NCBI GenBank assembly: GCA_013433145.1
Contig: CM024186.1
Location: forward strand, 6,452,001-6,516,000
Direction: 5' to 3'
DNA: 64,000 nt
Source: Ascaris suum
Taxonomy: Eukaryota; Nematoda; Chromadorea; Rhabditida; Ascarididae
Shown here: in pieces, positions 12,096 to 23,581 of the stretch
Layout of the letters: every line of letters starts with the position of its first letter
Position numbering within the stretch: the first letter of the stretch is position 1
Program-made: the position numbers and the translations under genes
Notes under the pieces: generated by a model
Told to the model about the DNA's origin: nothing
The model's input: the letters and a program-made list of their open reading frames with translations, nothing else
The model's database searches: none

Positions 12096-13866
12096 GTTGG
12101 CTTATTTCTCTTATTGCCCAACTCTTTATTCATCGTCGACAATTCTTTATCAGCATCAGTATGTTTCTGTTGAGTTTCACAAATTCTTTCGTTCGTGCCT
12201 CTCTAGACGACTCATAAGCATCGGAAATGATGTAGAAAGTATTAATAAAGAAAGCAGTTACTGCAACCTTCTTGTGATTACCGCGATATGAAATTTATAT
12301 TTCTCACTGAGATTAAATGCTGTGAAAGCGATTAGGACTTCATAACTGTCGCTATAAGTGTGAAACGTATGCGAGGAGCTGGGCAGTATCGTTTTTTTTT
12401 TTTTGCATCCCGCCCATCTAGAAACCAGTTTCACATATTATTGGAAAATTGTGTTTTTGTATTGATTGGATTGCCTATATTTCTGTTAAAAAACTCGTTT
12501 TTCGACTACTGTCGTGCAGAATGAAACTCTAACCACCATAAAATGTTTGCAAGGTTTCAGCTTTAAAACTCTTCGAATTTGATGAATTAACGTGAGTGGT
12601 ATAGGAGGTAAGGTGCTGCATGATTTACACCCACAAAATTAAGTAACTCTAGCTTAGGTTCTTCACTAGTCGGTGCTACTGGAGGGACAGACGCGGGCTT
12701 GCAGGACGTCGGCATAAAACGCTAATTCGCAAATGCGCACAGAAGTCGAACAGATGGAGAGAGGATAGCAAGTGCTGCCTCTATTCCGCTTTCAAACCAA
12801 AATGACCGAAATTTTCAGTTGTTTTTTCGCCTAAGAAGTCGTCGCTTATTTCAATTCATAAGTTATGAAAGGAAAGCATAAATAAACTCTTCCACCTACT
12901 CTGCATTGGATCTCATTCAGTCCCTTAGAATGGAGGATCAATGGATCGTTCAGTTGTAATCGGAGATGTTTTTATAGATCCACACCGTAGGTTTTGTGCA
13001 GTTTCATGTCTGCATTTTTGTTCTTGGATTGAAATTTATCCAGAACAGGTGAATGATTAAAAAATTAAATCAGCTGCATGAATTCCTTCGATGCATCCAT
13101 GTAAATCCTGAATAATGCAGTTATTCAGTTATTTAATGTCCTAAGTTCTAAAGATCACTAAATTATATCTAAACTTATTGATTCGAAAACAAATAATAAA
13201 TGAGTGAATTTTCGAGTTGACAATAATTAAAAAGTGGAATAATTTGCAGCATTCTTCGGACGAAACTCGATATGAGAAAGAGGAAAAAATCACTGTAAAG
13301 AACAGCTGAAGAAATGCGTGAGACGGTCCGTTTTACCGACATAACAAACTGCCTTTTTTGCTAAAGCATTAGTATGTTTACTAGCAATGTAGCAAGTAGT
13401 TCCTATGTTGTGTTCTCAACGAGTTCTATTTTGTTCTGTGATCTCGGCTTGTAGACATTGTGAGATGTAGTGCCCGTTTGTCACTCTCTATCTCTCTTCT
13501 CTCACTAAATACTGCCTTATTTCCTGCCTTACTGAGTCCTCCTCCTAATTGTGATATCATTTGTAGATAGTGTTTAATTATTACTGATATATTTGCGATT
13601 TGTCTTTTGTTATCGCTATAAACTTTTTTTGCTCCTATTTCAAGTTGTACATCAACAGATATACGAAAGGTACAAAAAGAAACCGTTCTATTGAAAGGTA
13701 TTTATTGAGTGACCTCATTGGAGCATTATTTAACATTAAATATTTAGCGCTATAAATATTCAACAGTCATTACGATGGTATGAAGCTTTCAGGAGATCGT
13801 ATACTATGCACGTATTGGTGGTGGCAGACGTAGCTTGCAACGAAAGATGTACTAGAATAGTTCAAG
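12096..13866 (+). other. no supported feature
   Basis: AT-rich sequence after the last recognised Pax exon. I found no homeodomain, octapeptide or stop-bearing terminal exon. It may be the next intron. Confidence 0.4.
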
Positions 13867-15070
13867 ATGGCAACTTTCCATCGTAAAGGCCGATATCCAT
13901 CTAGAACACATCAAAACAGAATGACTCAACTCTTTCCAAGGTACCTGCGTCAACTTCAGTACGTACCGCAAGTTGAAAGTCTCGAAGAAGCTGTTAAAGG
14001 CGGTCAAGAAAATCTGTACAGCTATGGTTGTATTTCACTTCTACAAAGTCTTCTCACTGGCATCCCCCTTGATGGAGTTAGCGAGGCTAGGATCAACCTG
14101 CGGGCACAGCGGAAATCGGTTGGCGACGAATATCCAACGGGAAACCCACGCATAAACACTTCACCAAGTGCAGAAAACGGCAACGAATATGAAACACCTC
14201 TTTGCTTGCTTGCGAGGCATTTGATTCAGTTGGTACGGCTGCGATACTCTATGCGTCGGGCAGCATGATATCAGGATACTTGGATCTCGTAGAAGAAATG
14301 AGTGGCAGCTGTAGCCCGGAGGTCCTCCCACTCGATTTGCTCACGTCAGGACATTCGGCAAAGCAGTCCTCCCCCACGGTTTCTGGTATATCAACGCAAT
14401 CTTATTTCATCAATGTTGTTCATCGCAGCGCTGGAATCCCTTTTCATTGATCTGCTTTGAGATGATGGATGCAAGTTGATAGCAAGGATATGGTATATGG
14501 TGTATCTACTTTTCGCCGGCGAGTACATAATCTTCTGAGCTTATTCAAGTCGAATGGGAACAGCTCAAAATTAAAGTGAAGAAAAATGTACTTCAAATGA
14601 ATCATCAGAAGTAGGTCCTATGGCCGAGGGTCAAGGTCGCGAGTGGACCGGAGAAGTATGATCACTCTCGTAGTTGTTAAATTCGCAAACACCATATATA
14701 AGAAGAAAGTCTTAGAAGAAGGGCAAGGAACTTCATAACCGGCTGGTCGCAGTCACTCTCTGTGTGTTAGTTTCGATACCTCTGAAGCTTGGGCTCTACA
14801 CATTGATGCAACTGTGCTCGATGCTTTGGTTAGTGAACTATCATGTAGAAATCAACAAGGCGAAGCTAAAGTTAGGTCATTCTCGTTACTACTAAAAGCT
14901 TTCCTTCCCCATATATGCTTCCTCTGCGTCGATTCTGTGCTGCAAACAGCAACGATGCGCAAGCGTGCAGAGCGTGCTCTACATAAATACATCCATGAGC
15001 GTTCAGTTTGCATCATTTGTATTGAAGTGAATTCACCTGAAAAGGAGACAGGACTCATTTGCATAACCTA
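13867..15070 (+). mobile_element. decayed RTE-like reverse transcriptase (non-LTR retrotransposon relic)
   Basis: Fragments of a reverse transcriptase appear in changing frames. EYETPLCLL continues, after a one-base shift near 14210, as ACEAFDSVGTAAIL, matching the EYxxPLCLxFxDxxKAFDSVExxAxL block of RTE elements. IAALESLFIDLL near 14425-14460 resembles the SPKLFxAALE motif after the QGD box. Further pieces near 14770-15000 (such as RAERALHKYI) resemble the RALER region after the RT core. The YADD/FADD catalytic box is not intact and stops interrupt every frame, so it cannot be functional. It lies 1.8 kb past the last Pax exon, in the same orientation. Confidence 0.65.
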
Positions 15071-15798
15071 AAAAGCAATTAGCGTAACGCAGGATAATCT
15101 GTGGAAAGGTTCCGTGCACACCAGATTGGACTTAGAGCATACTGAGCGAGATCCTTGGCGAATGTGGACATTCCATCCAGCACTTGTCCGTTGAATATGT
15201 CCTAGTGATAATTCTATCGATTGGTCCGATTATAGCGTGCTCTGCGGGTATAAAAGTTCCAGTGTGGGCCATGCAAACGACCAGTGCTACCCGTAGTGAA
15301 AAAAGTTCCATCTAACTGGTATTGTTTACCTCTGAAACCATCAAATGTAACATCCGAGTTCCAATTTAACTTCACATCTGGTCGATCAAATCTCTAGAGG
15401 AATAAAAAGAGTCGCGATGAACGACGAATGTGTTTAGAGTAATTACTGTTGCATGAAACCTAAAAAGAGAGGATAGGGAAGTACATGTTTCCTTCGAATA
15501 ATGAAGTTATAAAGGAGACAAAGTGATTTACAATACTTTATAATCTCTGGCCTCTTCTAATAACTTCCTTGCAAAAGAGAGATCACAAAGTATTGGTAAC
15601 TTATTATTATATGAAGCTGTAAAAAACGGAACGAGATTAAGCTAGGTACAGATTAAAAAGAAAAACAATGACGAATATGAATGCTTCGACCACTTTCCAT
15701 ACTCGACAGCTAAACACAGCAACGAACGCAGCGGATTTCTTAATGCTCCATCACACATCATTAACATACGCCGCGTAATATAACTGCAACTAAATAAA
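15071..15798. other. no supported feature
   Basis: I see no gene. The left part may be further eroded retrotransposon 3' sequence; the right part is AT-rich DNA leading into the TTAGGC array. Confidence 0.35.
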
Positions 15799-16542
15799 GG
15801 CTTAGGCATAGGACTTAGGCTTAGGCTTAGGGGCTTAGGCTTAGGCTTAGGCTTAGACTTGGCCGTAGGATTAATTTTATCCTTAGGCTGTCTTGGCGTT
15901 AGGCCTAGGCTTGGCCTTAGGATTAATCTTGGCTTTGGGCTTAGACTTGGCCTTAGACTTAATCTTGGCCTTAGGCTTAGGCTTAGACTTGGCCTTAGAT
16001 TTAATCTTGGTCATATGCCTAATCTTGGCCTTAGGCTTAATATTGGCCCTAGGCGCACGCTTAGACTTGGTCTTAGGATTAATTCTATCCTAAGGCTCGG
16101 CCCTGGCCTTAGGCTTAAGGATGGCCTTAGGCTTAACGATGGGCTTAAGCTTGGCCTTATGGTTGGGCTTAAGCTTGGGCTCAGAGTTGGCCTTACGCTT
16201 AATATTGGTCTTAGGCTTGAGCTTGGGCTTAGGCGCACGCACAGACGTGGCTTTGGATCAATCTTGGCCTTGGGCTCAGTCTTGGCCTTAGGACTAGGAT
16301 TGGCCTTCGACTTAATCTTGGCCTTGGGCGTAGGCTTAGACTTGGCCTTATGCTTAACCTTGGGTTTGGGCTTAGACTTCGCCTTAGACTTAGACTTGGT
16401 CTTAGGCTTAATCTTGGCCTTAGGCGTAGTCTTGATCTTGGCCTCAGGCTTAATCTTGGCCTTGGGTTTAAGCTCGGACTTAGGCTCGATCTTGGCCATA
16501 GGCTTAGTTTCAGGCTTATGTTTAGGCTTGTCCCTAGGCATA
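15799..16542 (+). repeat. interstitial telomere-like array 1 (TTAGGC-derived)
   Basis: It opens with near-perfect TTAGGC repeats (about 15799-15855) and degenerates into TTGGCC/TTAGGC/TTAGAC/TTAATC-type hexamers while largely keeping a 6-base register. TTAGGC is the nematode telomere hexamer. Because 6 is a multiple of 3, long frames of alternating Leu/Gly/Arg/Lys-Pro dipeptides appear on both strands (for example 15859-16629 and 16011-16547); these are artefacts, not genes. It ends where CATAAACAATTTTG begins. Confidence 0.9.
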
Positions 16543-17132
16543 AACAATTTTGTTAAGCATAAGCAATCCTACTTGCATAAACAAATTTCACCCACTGGCA
16601 AACAAAACTTCCACGATCGCAACAATTAAATACCTTATGAATAAACTAACCTTTAATTCATTGTCCTCTCCTCGTTCGTCAGTTCGTTTCGCCAAGTAAT
16701 CGTTCCCAAACTTGAAAATCAAACCATATTATCAAAGTAAAAAAATTTTAGGCAGCAAAAGATTTTCGTGCTTGTCCACTAAGGCTCCCCTCAGAAATGA
16801 ACGGAGAGAAACGTCATGCGCCAGGAAAACCTGCACAAGTTTTTTTTAAATGAGATCCCATTAAAAGTTCATTTACACACGAATGTCATGCATGTAATCA
16901 GCTAAATTAATAAGAAATAAACGATTCTCCAACACCGCGACAACATTTCGCTTGTCCAGGCAGAAGGGACAACAATGTAGCTATAATCCGAGAAACTAGT
17001 CAACACTGTCCACAAAACAATGCAAGTCTACTTGAGTTAGCGTAATAAAACAAACAAAGATCAAACAGGTATACGCGCACATAGCTGTAGACATATGCGA
17101 TGTTGTCATAAAGCACTTTTTTAAGATTCAGT

Positions 17133-17180
17133 GATAAATAAATAAATAAATAAATAAACAAATAAATAAATAAATAAAAA
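17133..17180. repeat. (AAAT)n microsatellite
   Basis: About twelve tandem AAAT units with one AAAC variant. Confidence 0.95.
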
Positions 17181-20100
17181 TAGACATCTTTAAATGAGGA
17201 AATATACGTTTCAGATATATTGAACGCGAACGACTAAACAACGACATGCGAAATGCGCTGACTTTATCAAAGAGATGAAGCGATAATGGTTTATACCGCT
17301 CTCATATCATTGAAAAGTTTTTCCATTCGCGTTAATCTGTTTATATTCAATTGTGTCAAAAAGAAAGCAACTCTATAGGTTTTCTTTTTTTAACCTCTAC
17401 CCTCACCTTTTACCTCTATTTTTGTAGCTTTCTAGAATATACATTTCTAAAAAATTAATCCGTATATCTTTCTGTGGAAACAATATATCTTCATCCTTCC
17501 TAAATAATGTACCTTTGTCCTAAATATACCAGATGTCCTATGGTTTATCGCGCTCGAACAACAGTCATCTATCATTGAAGCTTTCGTTTACAGGACTCCG
17601 TCACAGTAGAGTCTAAGCATCAACTAATAGCGGAGATAAGTCTCATTTCAGTACCTCCTAAAGAAGAACAAAAAATTCCGGCTCCATTGAAGGACGTAGG
17701 GGGTCTGCAAAAGTTAGCAACCGAACCTCTTAATTGTTAGTTTTAAAGATTTTTTAACGCGTTTGTGTATACAAATCTTATTGATAAAAGACGCTTAATG
17801 AAATGCTTGCGGACGCACCAACCGATTGCATTCGAATATGCAAAGTTTTAGCACCACATAGGTAACTGTGCGAAAGGTGGCAGAAAAGAGCAAGTGAGAG
17901 CGGCAATGAACGCACCATCATGTTCAAATTCTACACTTCACTTATGAACTGCAAGCGAAAGCATATAATTACAGCAGCAAAAATCAGCCAAACCCACGAC
18001 GCTCAATAAAAAACAAATCGTTTTAGTAGCTTAGCTCTTCACCAGTACTGCGAAGTCTTTTATGACTGAGCGTATAATAATAATAACACCCATTAATATT
18101 AATATTACTGTTTTGGAAAAGAAGAAACAATAACTCAACTGATATAGTATCAATGCTATGAGTGCAGTTCACTCGTTGTCCTCTCACACAACCCCTTGAA
18201 CACCCAAAGACGCATAAGGGTATTACCTTATACGAATCTCAGTGTACCGAATATTCTCGTCGTGATGTTCAAATAAGAAATGTCGCTAACAAATGAAAAT
18301 CATATGACACAAAAAAGCAAGCAGCTTAGAATCAAGACGCCAGCCGGGTGCGAAGGGAGCAGCAGCAGTCCCAAATAATCACAACTGTTGGGTTGCTTAT
18401 GCAACAGCGGCAAAAAATGTGCAAAATCAGATGTCTTTGAAAAAAAAACTGGAAATCATAAGTTTCGCCTCTAAATAATTTTTCATAGCCATTAACGAAG
18501 CAACTGATGATTACAGCAATGCAAACAAAACAACATCAAAATCCACGCTACGATCTGAAATAAATAAGGTCGAGAAAATCCATTCAACGCTGCATCAACA
18601 GCAGAAAGAAGCACATGCGAAGAAACGGCGGCAAGAAGTTCTAAAGCAAACGTCAGTGCAATTCCTTAGTGCGCCGCTGCTCCTGCTTTGTTTCCATACT
18701 TACTGTTACTTACCTCGACACTTCGATGTGACACATTTCCGTAAACGAGAGTAAAGAAACTATTCGCAGAAACATTTCAAAAAATGTCAACAAGCAGCCG
18801 TCATTTCAAAAAATAACGAGTTGGCAACTCATTTATTCACTGAGCATAAGCTTAACAATACTGAAATCACGCGTGTAACGAAGAAATCGAGACACAAGTC
18901 ACAAGTATATAAAACAAAACATACCATGCATATAATCAAATATTCTCACAAACGCGAATGCCCGCTTCACTGAAGACAATGCAGCTCTGGACGTGTAATG
19001 AACGAAAGTAATTGCAACAGTGCCCTATTAGTGATGAATCACTTGTGAAGGACCTCAGGTTAAGTGCACTGCTCTTAGAAGCAAGACCGAAATAGTTCAC
19101 AAAATGGTTATGCCTCACTCTAAACAATAACCACATATTACATTATAACACTGATCTAAGATGCATCACACTGTCAGTCGCCTATGCCATTCCAGTGACT
19201 AAATCATTCTCGCCACTACATCCGCCTCCAAGAGGAATGCAGCACGAAGTGAACTCTAGCTCACTTCGCGATAGATATTTATCAATGAAACCGGTTAAAA
19301 AACTATCGCGACAAAATTGTCACACAACTGAAAGCATTTCAGAAAAAATTTCCGGATTACAAAACATCCTCCTCCCTCATAAATAGTACATACTGAACGC
19401 GTGATGGTTTCAAATCTGAAAGATTAACCAGTCGGATGTCGATGTATAGAAAGCGTAGGCGAATAACGACCCAGTCCTTTCGTGGCGTCGTATGTCACCG
19501 CTGTACCACCTGGAAGCCACCGTCCAATGGACACAAACATGGAAGCAACTTAGGGCTAAACAGTCACGCGACACACATGACATACGAGCGCTTATGGTCA
19601 TGACGTGTTAGATGAGCATCTTTGATGCAGTGACAAAATTCTCCTCAGACTGCAATCTCCTAAAACGTGAAATGAGGTCATCTTACACACGAAACTCTTG
19701 CATCATTCTCCTAGGTGAGCTTTTTCGACATTTGTTTTCACCTAAGCATTCACACGGAAAATCTTAGCGCAAAGTTCACATTCGCAGCAACAACATCGCC
19801 TTCTGTTTCCATTGCAGGGCGATGAGGTGAACGGCGAACCTGCAGTCTGCTTCTGCGATCAGCGCCCCCTTCCCTTCCCCTCCTACCTCACAAACTTCTA
19901 AATTCCCTCCTCTGCATCACTCTTCGAACAGAAGGAGGTCACTGCAGTCTAAAAAAAGAGAAAAAGAAAATAAGGCGGATAACAGTGAGTTTCAAAGTAG
20001 GAAAGTAACGAGGCCCACGTCATAGCATCGCTCACTCATTTTACGATCAATATGACACCTTCTCATTAAGTGAAAACATTAATGCTATCGGTTGCTCAAG

Positions 20101-20216
20101 TTCATGAAGGAGCATTTGCGTTTGATAAGCTTTCCAACTTGTGTTGAAATCGAGAAATAAATAAATAGCCACAATCACAGAACAGCGAAGGAACAAACAA
20201 GCATGCGTACGTATAG

Positions 20217-20254
20217 CAACAAATACAACTATATATATATAGTTGTATTTGTTG
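20217..20254. repeat. 38-bp perfect palindrome
   Basis: The sequence from CAACAAATACAACT through an (AT) core to AGTTGTATTTGTTG equals its own reverse complement. The right half (ATATATATAG plus TTGTATTTGTTG) recurs at 20701-20722 after an (AT)n tract. Confidence 0.9.
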
Positions 20255-20648
20255 TGCACTTTTCGTGCAATTTGAGATTTATTCCATGATCAATTGGAAG
20301 GGAATAATTAATCATTTTTTGATGTCAAATAAATATTAGTCTAAATAATCCTTATTATGTAGTTGTATTCGAAGTACCGTGCTAAGCTTGCTCTTATAGC
20401 AATTTTAGAGGTTGTAGCCAAGATTGTGGCTTTCTAGAAATAAATTTCTGAAAGTGAATGACCACTCTTTTGCATTTTTCTTGCAACATGTCATCATTTT
20501 GAGCTAAAAGTAGTCTTAATCATTTATTTGGCGCTACCTTCAAATCAGATTAAGAGGGAATTCGTAGAGAAATTGGTAGTTGAAACAGAATTACTCTCCT
20601 ACTGCTTCTGGTTTGCCACTGCAGTCTTTTATGCATCCTTAAATGTTG

Positions 20649-20649
<1 letters not shown>

Positions 20650-20709
<60 letters not shown>

Positions 20710-20722
20710 GTTGTATTTGTTG
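20650..20722. repeat. (AT)n tract followed by a copy of the palindrome half-site
   Basis: About 60 bases of alternating AT (one C interruption near 20696) end in AGTTGTATTTGTTG, identical to the right half of the palindrome at 20217-20254. The two copies bracket about 450 bp. Confidence 0.9.
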
Positions 20723-23581
20723 AAAGTTTACATCATTTGTAGCAAAAACCAATCAAAACTACAAACACATGCAAAAATTAAAAAAGCCTCAATTGCTATC
20801 AACTTCTACCCAAAAAGCGTTTTCTCTTTAACATTTTATTTTTACTCAAATGCTGAAATATTTCCACGAAGCTATTTCTTTTCAGTCAAATATGATACTG
20901 AAATAAATGAATGTCAAAGTGAGACAAGTGTGAGATAACGAGATCGTCCATTTCTTAATCCAACTTTACAACACCGTGCTTTTTGTGCAAAAGCAATGCG
21001 ATTTGACGACCGCCGCCAGTTAATAAACCCGTGGCATTAAAATCGACGTTACGTGTGCGGCGCCTACACTACAACCAAAATCGGTGCGCTTTTTGAATTC
21101 AGTGTACTGGAAAAGGCCGAAGGCCAGGGTTGCCTTCTATAATAAATCTCTGGCTTCATTTAACGCTAATCCTTACAGTCTCAAAATATTTTTGAAACGC
21201 TATCCAATGTTGGGCTACAATATTTTTGGAGAAAACCCCTCTGTAAACAGAAGCAGACAACATTCAGAAAAAAAAAGAGATTAGAGCCAGGCCCATAGCC
21301 TTTTTAATTTCAAACAATATTCTAAATCTTCCAACCAAAAAGAAAAAAAAATGCCACAAAAACCAACAAATATTTTTTAATAAAAGCTTACGAGGATATA
21401 TATTGCGTTCCATTGTCACAACAGATCATGAATACCGTATTAAAATGAACGACTGGGATTTATTCGATTATGAATCAATTCACAACTATAGGATCATCGC
21501 CTTTCCTTTCAGTAAGCTCGGGACAAGTTCGTACTTGCAGCTTACCACAGAGAAGCAAATAAAAACAAATGCACACTTAGCCGAATAATAAAAAAAGAAG
21601 CAACTTCACTTCAAACTGACCTACGAAATTTCCACCTGAGTGCCGCTTTTTCAACCTCCTACCAATGAGGCTGCAAGCCGAACGTTCACTTTACCATATA
21701 CAAAAAACAACTTTTTTAAAAGATAAATTTCATAACGTGAGAAATTTTTGCACAAATCTCGGAAAAAATTTTTAAAATAACCTTTGAATTTGCAACTAGA
21801 AAAATTCAATGCAATATTATTTAAAAAGAAATTCCTCGATCAGCACCTAACCCGAAAACCTAGAAACTCCTCCACTAAACTCCGAATAAGCAATCGCTGA
21901 CAGTTACTATTTCAGGTTGTTTTCAAATTTTTAATCACTAATGCCTCAAATAATTGCTTAATAAATATTTTACCGAGTCCTTTTCTTTGGCAGGTTTCAA
22001 ATGCATCAGCTAATTACGCTTAAATACCTCGTAATTAGTTAGTACAATCAGCAACAAGCAGTAACTGGCCTCATAGCAACGCCTTTTCAATGCACAAATT
22101 TACAAGCAAATAGATAATATCCATCACCATTATCATCGTTACATTATCCCTGTCACCACCACTATCATATAAAACACTAATTTCGGGCATTCAGGTTGAA
22201 TTCATATTGACGATGAAAAAATTGCAAACCGGACTTCTACATTACTGAATACAATCGACAGCATCGATAATACTTACTCAAAAAACAAAGTAAAAAACTT
22301 ATTAATTTCAATACTTCTCCGAATATCGGTACCGATGACTGTAGTAATTTATTAATTCCGATGAGAGGTTTTTCATTTCTCTTATCTCAAAACGAAATGA
22401 AATGCGGAGATGTGCTTTTTCGCAACGCACAACTAAAGAAATCAAACTAACTGAAATCAAAATCAATTATATTAAAATTAAAATAATACCTCTCAATTTA
22501 CCTACATATGCAGTCGACTATGTTGCTGTTATGCCACCCAAATATAGCAGGTTGCTGCCTCCCACTCTGATTTCATCTTTCGACAATGTGGCTCCCGTCT
22601 AGCACGGTCACAATCGTGCAGCACCCAACCTTTTGAAAATAAATTCACTACCCACGCACATACAAACAGGTATGATTGCTAACAACCTGAGAAGCGAAAT
22701 TTTTTCACTAAAAATCATTAAAAGTGCTTACGATTCCCAGGCGAGGAGATTGTACGCAGGCCCACAAGATGACAAAATTATATGTAAATTATAATCAATG
22801 GGAATATTTCATTCTCATTTAAACGTCGAAAAAGACCCCATCGTTTATATCAACTCGCCTTTACAGGTGATCACAGGAACAACTAGAAAAATGAGAAAAT
22901 TTTACATATACAGCATCACATAATATTTCTTCAAACAACGCTTTGCAAAATCTCCATTAAAACGAGAGGATTTTTGCAATAGAGACCTCTACTACTATGA
23001 GAAGTTCATGTTTTCAGATTCCGTCATCCTCTCCTAATCCCTCATCATAAAAATATTTCAAGCGTAAAAATGAACCTATCTCTTAAAAGAGAAAAGCCGT
23101 CAACAGACAGGCTGACACAGCCTCTCACGTTACTTGCACACATTATGTCTCGTATCATGTCAGGAATCATAGATCGAATCCAACCGAACGATCAGGCTAA
23201 GAGAAGTAAAAGAACGGGTGCGACTTCAAAGTTTTTTAAAAAACACGCATAGAAAATAAAAAAAAAGAACAGGCGATCAGAGAAGAAAAAGCCGTAGAAT
23301 CAAAATTTAAAAACATACGCTCCACCACTGGTTACACCAAGAGAAAAAAAAACGATACAAATGAGCAAAACGACTCATGTAAAAGCATTGCGCACTAAAC
23401 TGAAACTGATTACTCGCCATTTCTGCACGAACTCCGCCTGTATAAGCCCGCTTTGTTCCGGATGTGGAGCTATTCGACCCTGTAAAATCCGATGTTTCCG
23501 CTCACAAATACGAATCTGCTTTGAGCAGTAACACAAATTGGCGATTTTCAGAACTGTCTTTTTTTCCAAATCAAGATGCCT

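Larger units (their letters stand above)
16543..23581. other. AT-rich non-coding spacer between the two telomere-like arrays
   Basis: No convincing exon was found in 7 kb. It contains an (AAAT)n microsatellite, a 38-bp perfect palindrome and an (AT)n tract, listed separately. Open frames here (such as 19195-19386 and 22402-22602) have no domain resemblance. Confidence 0.5.

Noticed and set aside
15859..16629. 256-codon Leu/Gly/Arg frame and its antisense partner
   Set aside because: They are generated by the TTAGGC-type 6-base period; both strands are open at once.
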